In this document: in pieces, positions 47,480 through 57,639 of the stretch | Numbering within the stretch: position 1 is the first letter of the stretch | How the letters are laid out: each line of letters opens with the position of its first letter | Origin: Zygnema cylindricum | Taxonomy: Eukaryota > Streptophyta > Zygnematophyceae > Zygnematales > Zygnemataceae | NCBI GenBank assembly: GCA_037447655.1 | Contig: JBBHKE010001902.1 | Coordinates: forward strand, 9,756 to 71,755 | Length of the DNA: 62,000 bases | Direction: 5' to 3' | Made by a program: the position numbers and the translations under genes | The notes under the pieces: model-generated | Databases searched by the model: none | Told to the model about the DNA's origin: nothing | What the model saw: only the letters and a program-made list of their open reading frames with translations

Positions 47480-48133
47480 TGTTCCTATTCTCTCTCCTAA
47501 TCTCGCTCCTTCCCTCTTTCTCTCTCAACCTCACTCTATTTTTTTTCCTATCTCCATCTCTCCATCTCCCTCTAATCACTCCGCCCCGTGTCTCTCCCTC
47601 CATTCCTCTTTCTCACTCTCTGTACTTCTCACGATCACTGTCTTTCCCATTCTCTTACCCTACCCATCCTTTTTCCTCTCCTTAACCTGTCCCACTTTCC
47701 TCTCCATCTCCCTCTCCCTCTCCTTTTCCATCTCATTTTACCCTCTCACGTCCTTTGGCTCTCCCTCTCCCTCTCCCCATCCTTTTGCTTTTCCCTCTAC
47801 CTCTCCCTCTCTCCCTACACATCAACCTGCCGCTTTTCCTCCTTGATCCTCTCCCACTCCCTTGCCCTCACTCTTTACCACTCCGTGTTCCTCACCCTCA
47901 CTCTCTCTTGCTCAATCATCCTCTCCGTCTCCTTCCCTTTTTCTCCCAATCTCCCGCTCTCAATCCCCTTTCCTCTCTCTATCCACTTACCTCTCCTTCT
48001 CCCTCTCCACTCCCTCTCCCGCTCCCACTCCCTCTCCTGATCTCTCTCACTCTCCCACTCCCTCTCCCCTTCTCTCTCCTTTTTCCTATCCACCTTCCTC
48101 CCCTTCCCCCTCTCCCCCCCTCCCCCCCCCCCC
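47480..48133. repeat. Long CCCTCTCC-type pyrimidine tract
   Basis: About 650 bp almost free of purines on the plus strand, running into the 154-N gap. All long Leu/Pro/Ser frames here are artefacts. Confidence 0.9.
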
Positions 48134-48287
48134 NNNNNNNNNNNNNNNNNNNNNNNNNNNNNNNNNNNNNNNNNNNNNNNNNNNNNNNNNNNNNNNNNNN
48201 NNNNNNNNNNNNNNNNNNNNNNNNNNNNNNNNNNNNNNNNNNNNNNNNNNNNNNNNNNNNNNNNNNNNNNNNNNNNNNNNNNNNNNN
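48134..48287. other. Assembly gap (154 N)
   Basis: Unsequenced stretch at the end of the pyrimidine tract. Confidence 0.99.
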
Positions 48288-48944
48288 AATGGGAACCAAA
48301 TCTCGAGCTTCTACAGACCACATTTAAAACCGAAGCTTGTAGCTAGAGTTACAATGGTTTAAGATTTAAAAACAGCCTAAAGGGAAAGGAAAAGGGTTTT
48401 AACTGCCAGTTACTACCTAGTTACAAGCTTAAGCTAAAGAGTTACAGATCTTTTGAGTATTAAAGAGAGTGAAATGTTTTCAGCTCTATAAAAACATTAA
48501 AGCGGACAGAACTTAACCGGCTTTCTTCTGGGAGCATTTTTAGATGTAAGGGCATAAGAAATGGCGTAACGCTTAGCCTAGTATATTGGCTAAAATTTAC
48601 ACCAGACATCTTCGAGCTCTAAACCAAGGGTAACGAGTGTGCATGTAGAGGAGCCGGAAAAGGAGACAAAAATTATGTTACGAAAAAATTTAAGAGAAAC
48701 TAATGACAAGAAGTTGACCTGATTATTGTTCAAAAATAAAGTGGGGAACATGGAAAATTCACATCATTACATTTTGACGCCTAAAAAATAATATTTTGTA
48801 GTAATCACTGTACGAGACTCACTCTTACCTGTGATACGCAATTGGACATCAAATCTCAACGTTTATGCAATCACGAAGAAAAACGGATTCCAATGTGAGA
48901 GAAGAGGATTAAATCTAATATTCACAGGCGGACCTATGAGAAAG

Positions 48945-50290
48945 TAAGCTTGTCGAAGGGAAAGAAAGCTATAGACCCAAAACGGGTATTGGCAACAAAA
49001 ATGAGTGCATTTGACAAGGTTGTGAAACATAAGGCACACGTCGTTTGTAAAGGCTTCTAGAAAAAACACGAGTATGACTATATCGAAAGATATGCACCGG
49101 TGGTGAAATTCAAATTTTAGAGAATGATTGTTGCAATTGTCGTAGCTGGGAGAAAACATGTCCACCAGATGGACGTAGAGACAACGTTTTTAAACAGAGA
49201 TATAGAGGAGGAGGTTTATATAAAATAATAGAAAGGTGTGGTTTCACGAGAAGGGAAACGATGGCGTTACCGAAAGTCTTATTTTGGACTGGAGCAAGCG
49301 CCACAAACATCGTTCTTTCGCTTGCATAAAAGTGTTAACTTGTAGGGACGATTTGAGTGTTTCGAATTTAAATAAAGAAGGAGAGCAACATGTACTAACT
49401 TTTGTTTATGTGGACGAATACATGATGATTTCGAATAGCTTTGAGAAACTTGACGAATTGAAGGGTTTTTCACGCCTTTATTTTAAAGTAACGGATCTTG
49501 GGGACGTCACTTACATTTTTGGGATAGAGGTGATTCGTCACACAAACGGTGACGTTAAAACTCTTCAGCGCAATACTTATAGAAGGGTTAACCCAGTTTG
49601 CTAAGTTTGAAGCGGAACCTATTTCTACGTCGTTGGATCTCAAAATGCAATAACAGAAATGTGAGGAGGAAGAGACAGTCGATGTGATATATCGGGAGGC
49701 AATCGGAAGCTTAATATACTTGAACGTGGGAACTCGGTCAGATACCTCGACGGTCGTATCTGTTGTGGGTCGATAGTGCCACGCATCGGAGAAGTTTCCT
49801 TAGGAGACTGTGAAAAGGATACTTCGCTATTGGGCTGGAAGTGTTGATATGGATTAGTTTTTAAATCAAAAATAGTATTATTGGAGTGAGTTAGATTTGT
49901 GATGCAAATTGGAACGACGACTTTGACTCTTCAAAGTCAACATCTGGCAACGCGATTGTATTTGGATTTGGCGGGGCGTCAGTTTCTTAGAATTCACACC
50001 TCTAGCCAACCGTGGCCCAGCAGTGGCCCAAATGTGACCCAACTGTGTTCCAAATGAGGCAAAATTTACGGTGACGTGTCATACATCTAAGTTGTGGAAA
50101 ATCCATTTTTTCTCAATTGCATAAACAATCGTATACAATGGCATTTCGTGCATGATTTGATCGCAGCAAAGGAAGTTAAATTTTTGTACGTGTCGACGTT
50201 GTAGGAATCTACGGAGTGCAATAGCGTATCACGCTTTGCTGTGAGGGAGACCCAAATTAGGGTTGTTCTGATTTGAAGCCGATTCGCATA
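48945..50290 (+). pseudogene. Decayed copia RT-RNase H fragment, related to the 4.4-10.3 kb family
   Basis: The plus strand shows FDKVVKHKAHVVCKGF, then RKHVHQMDVETTFLNRDIEE, VVSREGKRWRYRKSYFGLEQ, a VDEYMMI region in place of VDDFLMI, DANWNDDFDSSKSTSGNA (RNase H) and the conserved RPKLGL end near 50.26 kb. Stops and frame changes are frequent. A purine-rich CAGAGGGGGA near 50.29 kb may be its polypurine tract. It is antisense to the LRR gene. Confidence 0.82.
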
Positions 50291-50454
50291 CAGAGGGGGA
50301 ATGGTGGGTTACATAGTGGAATCAAGCGTCTAATTGTTTGGCGCTTTGTCAGACTCGCGGGAATGTATTGAGTTTGTTGTGGAGATTGGTGTTTCAGTTC
50401 GCGTTTGTCCTATTTGTACCGTACTGATTGCGATGATGTTTTAAGTTGCCTAGG

Positions 50455-50636
50455 TACACCTTGAATCGTTATTAGCGTAGAAGTTTTTTTAGCGTATAGT
50501 AATAATTACCGTTATTAATGCTAATTGGGAATTTGGAATTAGGGTTTTTATATAGTATGGATAATTCAATTTGAGAATTTGAAAAAAAAGGGTACCTTAA
50601 ATAGCATTCAATGCGCTAATAACGATTCACCGTGTA
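50455..50636. mobile_element. MITE, same family as 38.8 kb
   Basis: 182 bp. The left end TACACCTTGAATCGTTATTA and the right end AACGATTCACCGTGTA are near-perfect inverted repeats, with TA at both ends. The interior contains AATTAGGGTTTTTATATAG. Non-coding. Confidence 0.85.
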
Positions 50637-51112
50637 CTTGTTTCGGTAATAGTACCTTAGGTAGAATCGTTGGCGTCCATTGATTGGTGTCCATTTGCGT
50701 GTTCAATGTACTTTTTGACAATGTTGTCAAGAGTTCGAATTTAAACTAAGTGTTTAAGATGTATTGAGAGACAGTTAAAAATATTATTATTATAAGAAAA
50801 CTTTCCAATGAAATATGTTGAATCTTGTAAGACTATTTTCTTGGATATGTGGTGAAATCTATCCTTCCACATATGTAAAAATGCATCTTCTTCGTGTTTT
50901 CGATCCATTATTGCCACTGTTATCATCATAATTGTCATTATTATTATTATTATTATTAGTAATTATTATTTTTGTATTTTATTATTAAAATTCTTTATTT
51001 CCCGTTGTTCCACAAATAATTTTTTTGTTAATTGATTAAGAAAAAAAATTAACTATACCCATTTAAAGCACACTTTTGATGCCCAACATAGCCATAGTGC
51101 CATGTGTCTTAC

Positions 51113-51184
51113 AAGTATTGGAGGGATGTGAGTTGACCGATGGATGATGGAATGCTTCCACTCAAATGGTTGTCACCTAGATCT
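51113..51184 (-). CDS. LRR exon 1 (first visible, 72 nt)
   Basis: Encodes DLGDNHLSGSIPSSIGQL, then TSLQY and the split Leu. The acceptor is GTCACAG, so at least one exon lies further upstream. The donor is GTAAGAC. It is the most 5' LRR exon I can find. His replaces the usual Gln of NQL. Confidence 0.86.
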
Positions 51185-51879
51185 CTGTGACACAACATTC
51201 ACAAAAGACCAAGTCTCACCTCAAAGTGTCTCTAGTCAATGTGCGGTACAAAGTTAGACACGGAAAAAAAATGAGTGTGATTTCTTAGCAAACACATACA
51301 AAGGGTTTTGATCCACCATTACTTTCAAAAACATGATGAACATTATTTTCTATAGTAATTTTGTTTTGATTGATTGATAAGACTTTTGCACACACAACAT
51401 CGACCAAAAATTGCATTTGCATACATACCTCTTCCCCTATCCCCCCAATCCCGCTCCCCTCGAAAAAAAAAATTAGACGAGGAATGAAAGAGAACAAAAG
51501 TAAAATTAAAGGCGGGTGAAAAATCAATTTTACAACATCCATTCTTTCACATCTAAGAGCTTTTGTCAAACTTTCTCATCCCCTCCACCCCGTGCCACAT
51601 TGTTAAAAATGTAAACTTATACGAAACCAATTGTAAGGAAAACCCCCACAAAAATATAAATGGAAATTTTACAATTGATAAATGTGGTGTTTCCATAGCA
51701 TATGGATTTCCATCATTTCACGCAACTGTCTATAATTAGATCTTAAATAGAAGTAAACAAGAAGAAATCCAAAACATCATACACCTAAAAAATAACCTCC
51801 TATACCAAACAAGAAAATATCATAAGGCAAAATTACTTTTGCTCCAGTTTCTACCATTTGCAAATTAAGATGTTACTCC

Positions 51880-52560
51880 TCCCTTCCCACACACCCCCAT
51901 CAACCCACCGCTGTAATTTTTCACAATTTTAGTATAATTGTTTTTTAATTTTCTTGATTTGCTTTTCCATCATTTTTTGCACATGAGTTGCATCCACCCT
52001 CCCAAAGTTCACTCACAATGTTGTCAACTTTGTGAGGTCACCAATCTCGGGCGCTATGCTCCCCCCCCATCCATAGTTGGTGAGATTTCTGCATCTCCAC
52101 CCCATACGTCGTTAAACAAGATACCTACGATCTCTTTCCCCCCCTCTTTGTATCTCACTGCTTGTACTTATATTTCAAGTGGAACGAGTTCCCTCACTCT
52201 CAGCCCCCCATCCCCCTACTTGTATATAAATAAAATCTTTAGACCCCCCTCTCATTGGTTGTTGACATCATTGCCTTCCATCTTGACCCTCCCCCCACCA
52301 TCTTGTACATGCCAAGGAGAAATTTTCAGTCTCTTTACTTTTGTTTCCCCTCTTTCCTCCTTTTTCCATCCTTTTGTCTCCTCCCATTCAATCCTAACCC
52401 TTTTAGATATTTACACCCATCCGGTTGGGTCGTTGAGAAAGTTCCCTCATTTTCCCTCCCCTCCAACCCTTCCTCTCCCCCCTCCCCTGTCCCCTCTCCC
52501 TCTCCTAACAAGTCCTCCCCCATTGCCCTCCTCCATCCCACCTCCCCATTTCTTGATTGA
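51880..52560. repeat. Pyrimidine-rich tract
   Basis: C/T-rich plus strand with CCCCTCC runs. A 239-codon plus-strand frame across it is Ser/Pro/Leu-rich without domain features. Confidence 0.7.
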
Positions 52561-53394
52561 TTACAGGATGAAAGGCCAAAAGTGTTATTTTACATTACAA
52601 ATACGATTCTACCCGAGTGATATCGGGAGTCAATATATCAAAATAATGGTGCGGTAATTTCAAGGGTTGTGGCCTTCAGCTATTGACATTTCGAAACCAA
52701 ACATAAGGTGTGCACGTAAAGCATCTTAGCTCCAACCAAAACAAGAAAATCTTTAGCCCTTTGGCAAGGTAAAGAGTTGCACCGACAAATACAAAATGTG
52801 ACTCTAGTTATAAAACCACAAAAGAAAAACCTTGCAAATATCATAATACAATGAACAAGAGCAAAAATTACGATAACAAACCATAACATAAAACTACAGA
52901 TATCATAATACCATAATCAAGTGTGAAAAACATACTCCAATGCTAAATAAATGTAAGAAAAATTTGAAAGAACTCCCACCAAAGTACGAACCAAATGTAC
53001 CGAAGGTTCTAATTTTTGAAAACAAACAATTTTGACCAATTTGGGGTCACGTTCGAGATTTTGTATGGACACATGTGCACGCCACAAACCTCTTTCGGAA
53101 AAAAACGTTTTGATTTTAACAAGTTTTTTCTTTGGTTCAACTCGTCGGCTACACAACGAGACCAAAGCTTAACACAAGTCAACACGAAGAATAGGGGTGG
53201 ACCGAAAAAATGCACATCTTTCACATTTTAGGTGTTGTGCAATGGAACGGTTTATAACAAAAAATAATATGCCGGAGAAATTCTTTTCACTTGCATCTTC
53301 GTCTTGGCTACCAGACACAACAATAATTGCAGTTTTTGGGTTTTTTTACGTCAACACGACCAAAAACATCAACTGATGGACAAACCCTCTCAAA
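52561..53394. other. Non-repetitive stretch, no exon recognised
   Basis: Overlapping short frames on both strands, none with an LRR N-terminal cap that I can defend. The missing second exon could lie here. Confidence 0.4.
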
Positions 53395-54620
53395 TAACCT
53401 TGAAAGCCTTAAAATCCCGAAAACTAAAAATAAGAAATAAAACCCTGAAAAGCCTGAAAACCCAGACTACCCTAAAGACCATAGACATGTAAAACAATGA
53501 AACACTGAAAACAATAATAACCCAAAAAATCCAAGAAGCCTAACAGCGTTAATAACCCTAAGTACCCTTAAAACCATAAGAGCCGCAAAACCCTTAAAGA
53601 ACATTTAAAAAATAAAAATTTGAAAAACCCTAAAAACATTAAAATCGTAATGGCCATAAAAACCTCATAACCCTAAAAATCCTAAAAACCTTGCAAACCC
53701 CTGAAATCCTTCAATTTTAAAAAGACCTTCAAAATTAAAAGACACTGAAATAGAAATCCTAAGACACTGAAAAACCTGAAATCTCTAACAACCCCAGAAA
53801 CCCTAAAAATCCAACAAATCTAAATACAATAAAAAACCTAAAAGCTTGGAAAACTGAAAAAATCCTAAAACCCGGAAACCTTTGAAAACCTAAAACCGTA
53901 AATCTTCATGATCACTTAGATCACTGAAAATTATAATAACTCTAGATGCCTTAAACCTAAAAATACTAATAAACCTCAAAACTCTAAAAACCCTAAAAAA
54001 CTTAGGTACTTTTCAAATCATAAAAATAATAAATCCTTAGAAAACCCCAAATATCCTACAAACACTTAAAACCCTAATAAGCGAAAAACCTCAGCACTAA
54101 ACACCCCAAAAAAACCCAAAAATACCCAAAAACCCAAGAAACCTTAACACCCTAAAACCCCAGAAAACCAAGAACGTAAGTTCCCTAAAATTCTTCAAAC
54201 CATTGAAACTAAAAAAAACTCATAAAACCTACAAAATCCTTAAATACATAAAAACCATAAAGCCTCTAAATCCTAAAATTCCTAAAAACACTGACAGCCT
54301 CGAGCTTTCAAACTCTTTAAAACTCTAAAAATCATCAAAATATCAAATTTCGCAAACCCAAAACTGAAAATAACAATGAAAACCTTCAAACCCGTACAAC
54401 TCTTATGACACTAAAGATTTTAAGAAGATCAGAAACCTTAGAAACCCTCAATAGACTTAAACCTCAAGGACCCCTATAGCCCAAAAAAAAATAGAATCCT
54501 TAAACCCTAGAAATCATACCGCACTAAAAACACCTAAAATCTGTAGAACCTAAAAAACCCTGAAAACCTTAAAACCCATAAAAACGCTAAAAGGCCCTCA
54601 AAACCATAAAATCCACAAAC
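53395..54620. repeat. Longest degenerate CCCTAAA-like tract
   Basis: About 1.2 kb of imperfect CCTAAAAAC and CCTGAAAAC units, all with C on the plus strand. This one is outside the duplicated exon blocks. Confidence 0.75.
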
Positions 54621-55171
54621 ACGAATATACAAACATTGGTTCTTTCAAAAAATTTAAAGGTTTTTCAATATACAACATCGCTGCCAGTTGAAGGATCTAA
54701 ATAAAAGTAGATCATAGAAAGTCGGTTTGGAGAGAGTAGTTTGAGTGAGTTACAGACAGTGGAGTGGGAATATGAGTTTGCCACGTGCTAGTATATGACC
54801 GGATAGATAAATATCCATAAGACAAGACTCGGCAGGATCCAAGCATCGGTGTGCAGGCATCTAACGAATGAGCATAAAATGCGAGTTTCAGTGCGAAATT
54901 CAGTGAGCATTTATCGCAGCAGGGATTGCACAATCACTCACACTTTATACACACGACCGGAATTGTCGCATGTGAAATTATATGAATCACATGTGATTTC
55001 GGGGAAGCTCCCCTCCATGGCCGCCTTCACCGCCTCCAGAGCCGACTCTGCCGCAGTCGTACGGACACACACGTGTCAGAGGATCGAATCTGACATGCTA
55101 GCACGTGTGAAGACATGGAATGCAAAGAGAAGGGAGGAGTAAAAGGAGGTAAAACGGAGGGAAAAACGTAC

Positions 55172-55268
55172 GATCTGCCGCCCACATTTCTCCAATGTAA
55201 TCTCCCATTACGAATGCCACGTGGCATGCTAACATCAGCGCTATGGCAGTAATCGTGGCGGCCGCCAT
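55172..55268 (-). CDS. Candidate first exon with signal peptide (unproven)
   Basis: The minus-strand ATG at 55,268, in the strong context GCCATGG, opens MAAATITAIALMLACHVAFV, a good hydrophobic signal-peptide core, then MGDYIGEMWAADR. A GTACGT donor follows at 55,171. TATAAGG lies 66 bp upstream of the ATG, which fits a short leader. It points towards the LRR array, 4 kb away. Against it: this donor leaves phase 1, so another exon must convert to phase 2, and a plus-strand frame (55,243-55,578, 111 codons) overlaps. The link to the LRR gene is inference. Confidence 0.3.
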
Positions 55269-55333
55269 GGCTACGAACTCTCCGCGTCACACGGACAGAA
55301 AAGGTTTTATGACAAAAGCCAGCGCAGCAATCT

Positions 55334-55340
55334 CCTTATA
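55334..55340 (-). promoter_or_regulatory. Possible TATA box
   Basis: Minus-strand TATAAGG upstream of the candidate first exon, in a region richer in GC and CpG than the surroundings. Confidence 0.3.
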
Positions 55341-55699
55341 CAATCTTCTTACGCAGAGAATTAGGGTTTTGACTTTGGAGAGCCCTCACGTTTCATTTGG
55401 TTCAAATCTCACGCCGTACAGCCGTACAGCCGTTTTCGACGGGTATTTAACCGTTACATATACTTTTGCCGTTACTTTCGCCATTTCTAATCAAAAAAAC
55501 CGTTTTTTATCGAAAACAGGTCACTTGGAGAACAACAGCCCGTCACTGAAACTTTTTACATTTTTTGAGGTCCAATGAAAACGTAGATCGCTAAGCTTCT
55601 CCCGTAAGTTTGGAAATATGTGACATTTTGTCACGTTCCTACCTTTTAAGTGGCGTCGTGTCTCCAAGCGAAACTGACGTAATAGAAGTTTAAGTGTAT

Positions 55700-55965
55700 C
55701 CAAATTCCAAAGTCGTTTGGGCGACGAAATTGTGGAGGAAACTGAATACAAAGAAAGGTGCGTTTTGTTCAAAGCCGTTTCGGCGACGAAACTGTGAACG
55801 GGACTGGTAACAAAAAGCTCACGTTTTGTCCGAAGTACAATAATTTCACCGACGAAACTGTGAGTACAACTGGGAACAGGGATAGGTTTCTGTGTAAAAG
55901 AGCTGCTTAGATGCTAAACTGTGGACGTCACTGAACACATAGAAAGGTTTATGTGTCTACAGTCG
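55700..55965. repeat. Degenerate tandem repeat, about 59-66 bp period
   Basis: The box GCGACGAAACTGTG recurs at 55,721, 55,783, about 55,849 and (decayed) about 55,908. Each is followed by an AACTG-AACA segment and a GGTTT/TGTG or CGTTTTGT segment. Confidence 0.75.
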
Positions 55966-56504
55966 TTTTCAATGTTTACGTGGCGTCAAATAACTCGCTC
56001 TTGGAAAGGTATACATGTGGAGCAGCGTTCCATCGTTAAACCTGTTCGCACATGCGCAGCTCATAAAGTTCGAACGGAATTCAAATAAGTGCGACCGACA
56101 AAATTTTCGAAATCTGCCACTTTTCGCTGACCGTAAGCTATGTCACTTCGTGGCAAGCCTTTTTTTTGTTTCCTGCTTTATACGTGTCACTACTTCCTCG
56201 TTGCGTATTCTCAGGCTCTTTGCTGTATAACTCATGCCACGTGGCATTCCTTAGGTGGCCACTCGACCCATATCTTCGTTCAGTTAGCATCCAAAACGTT
56301 CTCTCTTACTCGAGGAATGTGTAGCAATATGTCAAACTAGAATAAGGGAGTGACAACAAAAACATGCCAAGAATAATGGATGAGATGGACACACAATTTT
56401 CTTGGCACATTGTTACTGCTATACTAAAGAGATAAAAAAAAGGATGAATAGATGGAGTCGTTCTGTATGAAGATCGCAACTCGACAAAGAGGGTGTATAG
56501 AAAA

Positions 56505-57000
56505 TGAGAATTGCAAATTATAAATTAGGAAATTGGAGATAAGAAATTGGAAATTGGAAGCTAGGAAGTAAAAGGGAATGGAACATGGCATATGCGACAT
56601 AGAACATTCAGAAATTAGACAATTTTCGCCGGACGGTTTGCATTGGACATTAAACATTGAACAGCGGACACAGGAAATTGGAAATTTAACAATAATGATT
56701 GGAAATTGAACATTAAAAATTGGACATTGGCCATCAGTTATTAGAATTGGAAACTGGAAATTGAACAATGGAAGCTTTTTATTGGCCATTGGACGTTGGG
56801 CATTGGACATGTTGGACATTCAACATTGTACACTTGATATTTGACATTGAAAAATTGAAATTGGAAACTGGATACTCGATAATGGACATTGGACATTTGA
56901 ATTTAGACACTGCAAATTTGAAAATTGACATTTAACACTAAAAAACTTGACAATGGAAATCGAGCGATGGCCATTAGAAATTGGAAATTGGAAATTGCAG
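56505..57000. repeat. Minisatellite of ATTGGAAATTGGACATTGG type
   Basis: Roughly 500 bp of imperfect 7-10-bp units (AAATTGG, ACATTGG, AACATTG). The Phe/Pro/Ile-rich minus-strand frame over it is an artefact. Confidence 0.85.
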
Positions 57001-57047
57001 AAAATGGAGAACAGTAGAGGGATAAGGAGAGAGGGGAGGTAGGGGAG

Positions 57048-57127
57048 AAATAGAGAGAGAGAGAGAGGGAAGAGAGAGATAGAGTGTCAGAGAGGGGGGG
57101 ATAGAACCAGAGAAGAGAGAGAGAGCG

Positions 57128-57187
<60 letters not shown>

Positions 57188-57210
57188 GAGAGAGAGAGAG
57201 AGAGACAGGG
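57048..57210. repeat. (GA)n microsatellite
   Basis: Long GAGAGA runs with a few interruptions. Confidence 0.95.
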
Positions 57211-57554
57211 TTAGAATACAACCAAAAAAATGGGGCATTAATTTTTCATTCTAAAAGTGTGCCTCCGGGTGCCAATTTTTTTCATTTGTTTTCTCTTTTT
57301 GCAGTTCTCTAAATTTTTTTGCCATTATTTTGTTTTTATTATTTTTTTTTTTCAATCCTGTATTTATTTTTTGACTTTATAAGGTTTATTTTTGTTTTTT
57401 CGTGTTTTGTTTGCCTATTTAATTTATTTTACTGTCATTTTGAGGTTTTCTTTACTTATTTTGACGTTAGATATCTTTTTGTTGTTTTGAGGTATTTTTA
57501 TTTAATCTTCGGGATTTTTAAATTATCTTTCTAACGATTATTTAATTATGTATG

Positions 57555-57556
57555 AT

Positions 57557-57599
<43 letters not shown>
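57555..57599. repeat. (TTTA)n microsatellite
   Basis: About eleven uninterrupted TTTA units. Confidence 0.95.
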
Positions 57600-57600
<1 letters not shown>

Positions 57601-57639
57601 TTATTCATTTAGTTATTTATTTATATAAATATTTTTTTT

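Larger units (their letters stand above)
46921..51112 (-). other. Intron between LRR exons 1 and 2
   Basis: It holds a long pyrimidine tract, the 154-N gap, a decayed antisense copia fragment and a MITE. No LRR exon was found, but one could be hidden in the gap. Confidence 0.55.
12454..51184 (-). other. Giant multi-exon LRR gene locus (18 single-LRR exons + Cys-rich terminal exon)
   Basis: About 39 kb on the minus strand. Sixteen 72-nt and two 105-nt exons, all phase 2 at both ends, each encode one plant-type extracellular LRR. The last exon caps the solenoid with a Cys-rich EGF-like tail. Splice sites are AG|exon|GT throughout except one GA donor, and TACTAAC branch points sit 38-59 nt before at least seven acceptors. 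Joined in order the visible exons give about 454 LRR residues plus a 117-residue tail without a stop at any junction. Introns range from about 0.2 to 7.7 kb and carry transposons and degenerate repeats. The 5' end (signal peptide, N-terminal cap) is not securely placed. A secreted or cell-wall LRR protein or receptor ectodomain is the likeliest product. Confidence 0.82.
54782..56247. promoter_or_regulatory. Cluster of CACGTG (G-box) motifs in a GC-richer region
   Basis: CACGTG occurs at 54,782, 55,070, 55,102, 55,218 and 56,238. The last two sit in the same 14-bp palindrome ATGCCACGTGGCAT (55,214-55,227 and 56,234-56,247). G-boxes bind bZIP and bHLH factors in plants. The region has visibly more CpG than the introns, consistent with a promoter zone. 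Confidence 0.4.

Noticed and set aside
47454-48327. Long Leu/Ser/Pro open frames on both strands
   Set aside because: Composition artefact of a pyrimidine tract; some run through the N gap.
20496-51184. Spaced near-identical units as a CRISPR-like array
   Set aside because: Units are 72-nt coding exons with splice sites and irregular spacing of 0.2-5 kb; the genome is eukaryotic.
12454-51184. Assignment to a brown-algal LRR-ROCO gene
   Set aside because: No ROC-COR domain is visible, the repeat core is plant-type extracellular and the copia primer site is plant-like. The exon architecture alone does not decide it.
52680-52889. Minus-strand frame starting MLWFVIVIFALVHCIMIFAR as a possible signal peptide exon for the LRR gene
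   Set aside because: Hydrophobic start only; AT-rich DNA gives such stretches by chance, and I see no good start context or suitable donor phase.
53009-53224. CGVHMC in a minus-strand frame as an LRR N-terminal cap (WxGVxC)
   Set aside because: The Trp and the following V-L-L pattern are missing and the surrounding frame has no LRR features.
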